NCBI GenBank assembly: GCA_900548365.1
Contig: URKM01000057.1
Span: 1-11,353, forward strand
Length of the DNA: 11,353 nt
From: an uncultured Collinsella sp.
GTDB taxonomy: Bacteria > Actinomycetota > Coriobacteriia > Coriobacteriales > Coriobacteriaceae
Direction: 5' to 3'
Numbering within the stretch: position 1 is the stretch's first letter; every line of letters begins with the position of its first letter. The notes below the pieces were generated by a model. The model made no database searches. It saw only the letters and a program-made list of their open reading frames with translations, and was not told the origin of the DNA. Below are positions 6,684-11,353 of this stretch, one piece after another. A program made the translations under genes and the position numbers.

Positions 6684-7094
6684 ATGACACCAGCTTTGAA
6701 ACGAGGAGACCGGGCGCTCATCGCGCTCATCGCCGTCTGCGCGTGCGCCGGCGCGGCGTGGCTCGCCTTGCGCCCGTCCCCGCAGCCCTCCGGCCACGGC
6801 GCCGTGGTCGTATGCCAGTCAAAAGACGGCTTCTACCGCGCCGACCCGCTCGACACCGACTGCTCCTACACGGTCGAGACACCCGGAACGGGGACCGGCG
6901 ACGATGCCGAGCGGGGTGAGAACCGCGTGGTCATCCACGATGGAACCGTAACGGTCGAGTCCGCGAACTGCGGCAACCAGGTCTGCGTCCAGCACGACCC
7001 CATCGACGCCGCCGGCGAGCAGATCGTCTGCCTCCCCCACGGCGTCGTCATCGAGATCGCGAACAGCCCCGAGGAGGCGTCGCGGCTCTCATAG
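6684..7094 (+). CDS. Membrane-anchored NusG domain II-like protein
   Basis: A 136-residue protein with a short basic N-terminus (KR, R10), a hydrophobic helix at about 11-29 (signal anchor) and an extracytoplasmic domain of the NusG_II / DUF1312 type. The family pattern is clear in the C-terminal half: ENRVVIHDGTVTVESANC (79-96), then NQVCVQ (98-103), and IVCLPHGVVIEI (114-125). C96, C101 and C116 lie where many family members have a conserved CxxxxC...C set; C44 and C60 add two more. Such proteins are common in anaerobic Firmicutes and Actinobacteria but have no settled function; despite the name they are not transcription factors. The ATG follows GAGG by eight bases. The frame remains open far upstream across the dehydrogenase gene, which is only a shadow. 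It stands alone: 309 bases from the divergent dehydrogenase and 205 bases before the next gene. Confidence 0.8.
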   Translation: MTPALKRGDRALIALIAVCACAGAAWLALRPSPQPSGHGAVVVCQSKDGFYRADPLDTDCSYTVETPGTGTGDDAERGENRVVIHDGTVTVESANCGNQVCVQHDPIDAAGEQIVCLPHGVVIEIANSPEEASRLS

Positions 7095-7229
7095 CGCCCC
7101 GACCACCCCCCCTGCGGACGGATTCGCGACCGGGTCCGTCGCCCGGCCATCGCTGTCGCCCCCATCAGGCGCCGCCGCGTGCCAGAACGGCCGCGGCCAG
7201 TTGTGGCACGCTTATGCCGAGCACCATCG

Positions 7230-7268
7230 GCCCCTGCGAAGAGGGGCGCACGCGGGTACACTAGTACC
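7230..7268 (+). promoter_or_regulatory. Hairpin and small palindrome upstream of the 7300 gene
   Basis: The 205-base gap 7095-7299 is GC-rich and has no gene. GCCCCT (7230-7235) pairs with AGGGGC (7242-7247) over a 6-base loop; no T-run follows on the plus strand, so it is a poor terminator for the preceding gene. GGTAC-ACTA-GTACC (7255-7268) is a 14-base dyad 31 bases before the start codon and includes TACACT (7257-7262), a possible -10 (4 of 6). These may mark the promoter/operator of the following gene run; evidence is weak. Confidence 0.25.
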
Positions 7269-7299
7269 TTACGAATCAACTGCAACGAAAGGAGGCGCC

Positions 7300-8382
7300 G
7301 TGGCGTTTGACCCCATACAAGAGGACTGCCTGCGCCTCATTCTGGAAGACATGCGCCGCAAGAGCGTCTTCCCGCTCGAGGACGCCGCGTTCATCGAGCA
7401 GGGCATGGCTTCCTACCAGGCGGACCCATCCAGCCTCATCCATACGGACCGCGACCGGTCCTTCCATCTGACCGCCCGCGCCGCCGAGGTCGTCGACTAC
7501 CGCATCCCCTTCCTCACCGACGAGGAGGAGGTGGAGCGCCAGGAGGACCTCGCCGAGGGCTACCTGCGCGAGGCGGTCGAGCTCGACCCGAAGAACTGGG
7601 ACGCGACGCGCATGCTCGCCGCGCTCGAGGCACCGAGCAACGACGCCTACGTGAGCTTCCTGCTCGACCACCGCAAGGAGGTCCTCGACGACCTCTCCGC
7701 GCTCGTCGAGGGCGCCGACGACGCCTATGCGCGCGAATTCGCCAGCGACCTGGGCACCCGTCCCTACCTGCGCTGGCTCTCCGCGCTCGCGGCGCAGGCG
7801 CTCATATCGGGCCAATACCGCATGGCGTTCACCGTTGCCGAGCAGTGCCTCGGCATCGCGCCGCACGACCCCGGCGACATCCGCCACACCGGCATGCTCG
7901 CGCTCGCCAAGCTCGAGGCGACCCGCGACGAGCTCGCCTCGTACCGCAGCAGGCACGCGCTCGCCTACGCATCGCTGCACGCGCAGCCGCGTCGCCCCGG
8001 CAACGGCGCGACGAAGGCCCTCGACCCCTGGACGCTGCTCGCCGAGATGAGCGCCGCGTATCGCTCTTACGACCTCGACGGCGCCGCGCGCACCCTGCGC
8101 ACCATCATCCGCAGCTTCCCCCACGCGGTGCAGGCGCTCTACTTCCAGCCCGAGTTCCCCGAGGGCGTGTTCGCCCGCGTCCATGTCGCCCCGGGCAGCG
8201 AAGACGAGCTCGTGCTCGCGCTGAGCGAAGCGACCCCGCTGCTCCAAGAGGGCATCGGCTCGCCCGACAACGCCTGCTTCTCGAGCTGGATCGCCAACCA
8301 CGAAGCCGTGCGGGACGCGCTGGGCGCCTACGAGGAGCCGTCGTCCGCCGGGGCGAACGGCACCGCCGAGGGGAGGAACTGA
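7300..8382 (+). CDS. Unrecognised helical-repeat (TPR/ST7-like) protein, first of a paralogous pair
   Basis: A 360-residue soluble, acidic protein with no signal peptide or membrane helix. I do not recognise a named family. Regularly spaced amphipathic helices are typical of tetratricopeptide-type repeats, most clearly YLREAVELDPKNWDATRML (88-106), QYRMAFTVAEQCLGIAPHD (172-190) and LDGAARTLRTIIRSFPHAV (259-277). The C-terminal third (PWTLLAEM at 243-250, YFQPEFPEGVF at 281-291, SEDEL at 300-304, FSSW at 327-330) is reminiscent of the ST7-like repeat family, a tentative likeness only. The GTG start at 7300 follows AAAGGAGG by four bases; the frame is open further upstream but no better start exists. 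Its TGA stop overlaps the ATG of the next gene (TGATG), and the two proteins can be aligned along most of their length without large gaps, so they are probably a duplicated pair. Function unknown; a protein-binding scaffold is the general expectation for such repeats. Confidence 0.75.
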   Translation: MAFDPIQEDCLRLILEDMRRKSVFPLEDAAFIEQGMASYQADPSSLIHTDRDRSFHLTARAAEVVDYRIPFLTDEEEVERQEDLAEGYLREAVELDPKNWDATRMLAALEAPSNDAYVSFLLDHRKEVLDDLSALVEGADDAYAREFASDLGTRPYLRWLSALAAQALISGQYRMAFTVAEQCLGIAPHDPGDIRHTGMLALAKLEATRDELASYRSRHALAYASLHAQPRRPGNGATKALDPWTLLAEMSAAYRSYDLDGAARTLRTIIRSFPHAVQALYFQPEFPEGVFARVHVAPGSEDELVLALSEATPLLQEGIGSPDNACFSSWIANHEAVRDALGAYEEPSSAGANGTAEGRN

Positions 8383-9398
8383 TGGACCCCGCTGTCTACG
8401 TCACCCGCTATCTCGAGGAAGAATACGCCCGCTCGCACCCCGGCCTCACGCCGGCGGCGCAAGAGCTCGTGCGCGAGGAGATCGCGCTCGACCCGGAGCC
8501 GTATGCGACCCACGCGCACGCCCGGGCGCTCGTCTCCTACATGCGCGTCCACGACAGGCTCCTGCGGGAGCTCGCGCGCATGGAGGAGCTCCCCGACGGG
8601 GAGTTCGAGCAACAGCGCACGCGGTTGTTCGACGAGACGCGGCTGGCGCTCTTCAAGATCATCGAGACCGATCGCACCTGCGTCGACGCCCGGCTTCTGG
8701 ACCTGCTCCTCGCCAACGTGCCCCTCGACGACTGCCTGCACGACCTCATCCTGCTCGAGCGCGAGGTCCGCGAGACGATCGCCGGCACCTGCGAGCGCTT
8801 CGACCCCGATGCACCGGGGCTGTGGCGCGGGTCGTCAGACGAGGAGGCGGCCGCGCTCACCTTGGGCAACCCGCAGGTCATCGGCTGGCTGCATATCGTG
8901 GAGGCGCTCTCGCAGGGCAGCCTCACCAGCGCCCGATACCGCGCTGCCGCATCGTACGCCCGCCAGGTGCTGCGCGCCGCGGGCTACGCCAACCGCGCTG
9001 AGGGAACGCTCCTGCTCGCCCTCGCGCGGCTGGAGGACGAGGACGCCTTCTTCGCCTGCGCGCGCGAGCTCGGGGAACGAGCCGAGGACTCCCCGTGGTA
9101 CCTGCTCGGCCGAACCCTGCTCTTCTACAAGCTCGGCCGGCGCAAGAACGCCCGCCGCGCTCTGCGCGATTTCACCGGGCGCTGCGAGGGCGGAGCTTTC
9201 TTCCTGCTCAACCCCACGTACCTGACGCCGTATCTTCCCGTGCGGCCGGACGTGGACGAGGCGTGGCAGCGCTCGCATCAGGCGGTCTGGGAGGCCGACG
9301 GAATCATCGCCGACACGCCCGATTTCGCCACATGGGCCGCTTCGGTCGAGGGCGTCGAGGACGCATCCGAGCGCTTCGCGCGGCAGCGGGGATTCTAG
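8382..9398 (+). CDS. Unrecognised helical-repeat protein, second of the paralogous pair
   Basis: A 338-residue cytoplasmic, all-helical-looking protein, with no catalytic motif that I recognise. It aligns with the preceding protein: KIIETDRTCVDARLL (92-106) with 91-105 there, DLILLEREV (121-129) with FLLDHRKEV, QVIGWL (165-170) with PYLRWL, RYRAAASYARQVL (185-197) with QYRMAFTVAEQCL, GTLLLALARLE (208-218) with TGMLALAKLE, SPWYLLG (237-243) with DPWTLLA, and FATW (315-318) with FSSW. These matched blocks keep order and spacing, which supports duplication rather than chance TPR likeness. The ATG overlaps the previous stop by one base and has GGGAGG five bases upstream, so the pair is translationally coupled and probably made in similar amounts, as expected for a heteromer (inference). 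The stop is followed by 86 bases without a gene before the prolyl isomerase. Confidence 0.75.
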   Translation: MDPAVYVTRYLEEEYARSHPGLTPAAQELVREEIALDPEPYATHAHARALVSYMRVHDRLLRELARMEELPDGEFEQQRTRLFDETRLALFKIIETDRTCVDARLLDLLLANVPLDDCLHDLILLEREVRETIAGTCERFDPDAPGLWRGSSDEEAAALTLGNPQVIGWLHIVEALSQGSLTSARYRAAASYARQVLRAAGYANRAEGTLLLALARLEDEDAFFACARELGERAEDSPWYLLGRTLLFYKLGRRKNARRALRDFTGRCEGGAFFLLNPTYLTPYLPVRPDVDEAWQRSHQAVWEADGIIADTPDFATWAASVEGVEDASERFARQRGF

Positions 9399-9484
9399 CC
9401 GCCCCGGCAGCGCGGACCGAACCGCACCGGCAACGACCACCCGCCGCCCTCCGCGAGCGGCGATACGAATAGAAGGGATGCACC

Positions 9485-9952
9485 TTGTCCGACTACGCGC
9501 TCAAGCACACCGTGACCGTGCACTATACGGGCAGCTTCGACGACGGCGAGGTCTTCGACACCACGCAGGGGCGCATGCCGCTCACCTACGTCGAAGGCAA
9601 CCACGAAGTCGTCCCCGGTTTCGAGGCGGCGGTGCTCGCCATGGAGCCGGGCCAGACCAAACGCGTCCGCCTCGAGCCCAAGGACGCCTATGGCGAGCGG
9701 CGCATGGAGCTGCTCTACACGATGCCCACCGTCGAGATCCCCAACTACGACGAGCTCGTCGTGGGCGAGATGATCTATCTCATGAACGACGAGGGCTACC
9801 AGCAGCTGGCCCGCGTGGTCAAGGTCGAAGACGACGGCATGACCATCTTCGACTTCAACCATCCCATGGCGGGCTGCGCGCTCAACTTCGAGCTCGAGCT
9901 GCTGTCGCGCGAATCGTATGACGCGGCGAAAGAGGGTGGCGACCGTGCGTAG
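9485..9952 (+). CDS. SlyD-like FKBP-type peptidyl-prolyl cis-trans isomerase
   Basis: A 155-residue cytoplasmic folding helper that catalyses proline cis/trans isomerisation. The FKBP fold is split as in SlyD: VTVHYTGSFDDGEVFD (10-25), PLTYVEGNHEVVPGFEAAV (32-50) and DAYGER (67-72) form the first part; about 72-121 would be the inserted chaperone (IF) flap; NHPMAGCALNFELELL (125-140) closes the domain, matching the NHPLAGKTLNFEV-type ending of the family. The His/Cys-rich metal-binding tail of E. coli SlyD is absent, so a nickel-delivery role is not suggested. The start is TTG at 9485, with AAGGGA six bases upstream; the nearby ATG at 9478 is out of frame. Its stop codon lies inside the start region of the next gene. 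It may help fold the neighbouring iron-sulfur protein, which is only a suggestion from position. Confidence 0.9.
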   Translation: MSDYALKHTVTVHYTGSFDDGEVFDTTQGRMPLTYVEGNHEVVPGFEAAVLAMEPGQTKRVRLEPKDAYGERRMELLYTMPTVEIPNYDELVVGEMIYLMNDEGYQQLARVVKVEDDGMTIFDFNHPMAGCALNFELELLSRESYDAAKEGGDRA

Positions 9953-10724
9953 CGTCGAGCGGGGCGTCGCCTGCCCCGGCTGCCCCCATCGAGCCGCCTA
10001 CATCGTATGCAAGGAAGCGCTCGGGCGCGGCGCGGGCCGCGTGATATGCGGAAACGCAGGATGCGCGGCAGTGGGTCCCCTCCACCCGGCGGCGACAACC
10101 TGCCCCGGCGGAGAGGAAGCGCTCCTCGACCGCTACCGCACGCCCGAGCCCAGCGGCGGCACCCCGCAGCAGCCCGCCGTGGACGCCTGCATTCATTTCG
10201 CCCTCGATACCGAGGTCGCCGCAGCCGGCGCCGAGGAGGAGCTCCGCGGCCTCGCTGCGGAGGGCGTCACGACCGTACTCGCTATCCTCGCCTCAAGCAA
10301 GGCGCATCTCAGCCGGGCGGGCATCGAGTCGCTGGCCGCGCGCGCCGAGGAGCTCGGCGCCGCGCACGTCGCCGTCGTCGACCCGCTCGACACCATCTCC
10401 GCCGGAGCGGTGGTCGCCGACGCGCTCTCGACCCCGGACGTCCACGCGATCATCTTCTCCTCGCCCTGCACGCGCCTGCTGCGCTCGAGCATCCCGGCCC
10501 CCGTCGACATCGACCGCTACGCATGCGTGGGATGCCACCGATGCAAGCAGATCACCGGTTGTCCCGCCCTGGTCTTCGCCCCGCCGGCGTATCAGATCGA
10601 TGCCGACGCCTGCACCGGGTGCGACCTGTGCACCGCATACTGCCGCACGCACGTAATCTATTCGCCGCGCACGCGCATGACACCGGAAGAGCGCGCAGCG
10701 GAGCGCCTGGCGGCAACGCGCTAG
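9945..10724 (+). CDS. Reduced IorA-like protein with two 4Fe-4S clusters
   Basis: A 259-residue protein that looks like a shrunken alpha subunit of indolepyruvate:ferredoxin oxidoreductase (IorA, normally about 600 residues). It begins with CPGCPHRAAYIVCKEAL (10-26) and VICGNAGCAAVG (33-44), matching the CxGCPHRG...SGDIGCYTLG start of the IorA thiamine-diphosphate domain. VTTVLAILASSKAHLS (108-123) and VDPLDT (145-150) with SSPCTRLLR (172-180) align with IorA's TVVILDNRTTAMTG, VDPYD and RRPC regions. Two ferredoxin-like clusters follow: C194, C197, C200, C206 and C223, C226, C229, C233. The N-terminal pyruvate-oxidoreductase domain is missing, GDIG has become GNAG and the LDN segment LAS, so thiamine-diphosphate binding is doubtful; electron transfer or cluster carriage is likelier (inference). 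GTG 9945 is chosen because GAGGGTGG (9932-9939) precedes it; ATG 9918 would add 9 residues but lacks a ribosome site. It overlaps the isomerase gene by 8 bases. It could also be called simply a 4Fe-4S binding protein. Confidence 0.8.
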   Translation: MRSVERGVACPGCPHRAAYIVCKEALGRGAGRVICGNAGCAAVGPLHPAATTCPGGEEALLDRYRTPEPSGGTPQQPAVDACIHFALDTEVAAAGAEEELRGLAAEGVTTVLAILASSKAHLSRAGIESLAARAEELGAAHVAVVDPLDTISAGAVVADALSTPDVHAIIFSSPCTRLLRSSIPAPVDIDRYACVGCHRCKQITGCPALVFAPPAYQIDADACTGCDLCTAYCRTHVIYSPRTRMTPEERAAERLAATR

Positions 10725-10726
10725 GC

Positions 10727-10756
10727 ATCTGCAACGTACGTCTCCGCCCTGCAGAT
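10727..10756. other. Inverted repeat after the iron-sulfur protein gene
   Basis: ATCTGCA (10727-10733) and TGCAGAT (10750-10756) are perfectly complementary over 7 bp around a 16-base loop. It lies just after the plus-strand stop codon and directly abuts the stronger hairpin at 10758-10789; the two may act together as a two-way transcript end. Confidence 0.35.
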
Positions 10757-10757
10757 A

Positions 10758-10789
10758 GCGCCCCGTCTCCCCTGCGGGAAACGGGGCGC
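10758..10789. terminator. Strong hairpin between convergent genes, probable bidirectional terminator
   Basis: GCGCCCCGTCTCCC (10758-10771) pairs with GGGAAACGGGGCGC (10776-10789) over 14 positions with one C/A mismatch and a 4-base loop CTGC. It lies between the stop of the plus-strand iron-sulfur gene (10724) and the stop of minus-strand bioY (10797). No good T-run follows in either direction, so it is an atypical terminator, perhaps Rho-assisted or only a 3'-end stabiliser. Confidence 0.6.
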
Positions 10790-10796
10790 CGTGCAT

Positions 10797-11291
10797 CTAC
10801 GCCGCATCATGACGCGTCGCCTGCGAGACGGCGCATCCCACGCGAGCGCCCACCACCAGCTTGACGATATCGGGAAGGATGAACGGGACGACCGCGGCCA
10901 TGAGCGCCGGAACCATCTCGAGCGATGCGACCGCCATCAGCTGCAGGGTTCCGCATACATATGCGATCGCGAACATCGCCGCATCGCCGACGAGCACCGC
11001 CGTAAACCGGGACAACCGACGCTCGAGCAGCTTCACCACGGTGCATGCAACCAGCACCCCGACGAGAAAGCCCCATAGATACCCGCCCGTCGGGCCGGCG
11101 AGCACGGCGATGCCGGCGCCGAAGCCCGAGAACACCGGCATGCCGACCGCCCCCAGCAGCAGATAGGCGGCAACCGACGCACACGCCGTCGCGCGGTCGA
11201 GGGCTGCGGGAAGCAGCGCGAGAACCATGGTCTGCAAGGTGAAGGGGACGGGGCCCAGCGGAAGCGTGCACCACGCCGCAACCGACAGCAA
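10797..11291 (-). CDS. bioY: Biotin ECF transporter S component BioY, apparently lacking its N-terminus
   Basis: A BioY-family membrane protein, the biotin-binding S component that works alone or with the shared ECF energising module (EcfA, EcfA', EcfT; none is in the window). Family landmarks: PLGPVPFTLQTM (11-22), YLLLGAVGMPVFSGFGAG (43-60), GPTGGYLWGF (66-75) and PFILPDIVKLVVGA (136-149), with four to five hydrophobic helices. Complete BioY proteins have about 25-30 residues, forming the first helix, before the PLGPVPFT motif; here only 10 are available. The frame's first possible start is TTG at 11291, with no ribosome site, and an in-frame TAA lies five codons upstream (11304-11306). The missing helix is not found in the other two frames of the 62 bases visible upstream. 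So the gene is probably broken at its 5' end by insertion, deletion or rearrangement, and may be a pseudogene; a sequencing error is an alternative. It is convergent with the iron-sulfur gene. Confidence 0.8.
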   Translation of the reverse strand: MLSVAAWCTLPLGPVPFTLQTMVLALLPAALDRATACASVAAYLLLGAVGMPVFSGFGAGIAVLAGPTGGYLWGFLVGVLVACTVVKLLERRLSRFTAVLVGDAAMFAIAYVCGTLQLMAVASLEMVPALMAAVVPFILPDIVKLVVGARVGCAVSQATRHDAA

Positions 11292-11353
11292 TGAAACGGA
11301 GGGTTATAGGACAAAAAGTGTGTCCCGATAGAACTCGTGTTCCCGTCCCTCAA
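11292..11353. other. Unexplained AT-richer edge sequence upstream of truncated bioY
   Basis: These 62 bases are less GC-rich than the surrounding genes and contain GGACA-AAAAGTG-TGTCC (11309-11325), a 5-bp inverted repeat. On the plus strand a frame from ATG 11291 stays open to the window edge (21 codons, no ribosome site); on the minus strand a frame open from the edge stops at TAA 11304-11306. Either could belong to a neighbouring gene or a mobile element end, but nothing here identifies one. Confidence 0.3.

Noticed and set aside
7845..8381. Upstream extension of the second repeat-protein gene inside the first
   Set aside because: The added part is Arg/Pro/Ala-rich shadow coding of the first gene; ATG 8382 has GGGAGG at good spacing and a coupling overlap.
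9478..9921. ATG at 9478 as the start of a coding region
   Set aside because: It leads into the wrong frame (Arg/His-rich shadow) relative to the FKBP domain; the TTG at 9485 gives the SlyD-like protein.
10007..10864. Plus-strand 285-codon frame overlapping the iron-sulfur gene
   Set aside because: Its translation is extremely Arg-rich and it overlaps the cysteine-cluster gene in another frame; no motif or ribosome site supports it.
1..11353. tRNA, rRNA, CRISPR array, complete insertion sequence or phage gene
   Set aside because: No cloverleaf with CCA-type end, spaced direct repeats, transposase or phage protein motif was found by reading both strands.

Overview
The window reads as a chromosomal piece of a high-GC actinobacterium, most probably a gut-type member of the Coriobacteriia (Collinsella/Olsenella-like). 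That placement is an inference from the very high G+C at third codon positions, GTG and TTG starts with strong AGGAGG-like ribosome sites, a stand-alone AdhE-like iron alcohol dehydrogenase, and a mixed anaerobic gene complement. No 16S gene or other decisive marker is present.

Left half, minus strand (about 1-5020): a compact arginine biosynthesis operon transcribed right to left in the order argC-argJ-argB-argD. It encodes steps from N-acetylglutamate to N-acetylornithine, with ArgJ recycling the acetyl group from acetylornithine to glutamate. A GC-rich inverted repeat follows argD at the window edge and probably ends the transcript. Upstream of argC lies a relatively AT-rich control region with an ARG-box-like sequence (5003-5020) and two CAGAT/ATCTG dyads, one of them between candidate -35 and -10 elements.

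Middle (5079-7094): a clear Rho-independent terminator closes a leftward gene for an iron-dependent alcohol dehydrogenase resembling the C-terminal half of AdhE. A 309-bp divergent promoter region separates it from a small membrane-anchored NusG domain II-type protein on the plus strand.

Right half, plus strand (7300-10724): a tight run of four genes. Two unrecognised helical-repeat (TPR/ST7-like) proteins, translationally coupled by a TGATG overlap, look like diverged tandem paralogues of each other. They are followed by a SlyD/FKBP-type prolyl isomerase with a TTG start, and then by a small cysteine-rich protein that overlaps it. This last protein looks like a shrunken indolepyruvate:ferredoxin oxidoreductase alpha subunit (IorA): it keeps the CPGCPHR entry motif and the C-terminal pair of 4Fe-4S clusters but has lost the N-terminal domain and the recognisable thiamine diphosphate motifs. 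This is the most unusual object in the window.

Right edge (10758-11353): a strong shared hairpin separates the plus-strand run from a convergent bioY (biotin ECF transporter S component). bioY appears to lack its first membrane helix: an in-frame stop and an AT-richer, unexplained sequence sit directly upstream, so it may be 5'-truncated. No tRNA, rRNA, CRISPR array or complete mobile element was seen.
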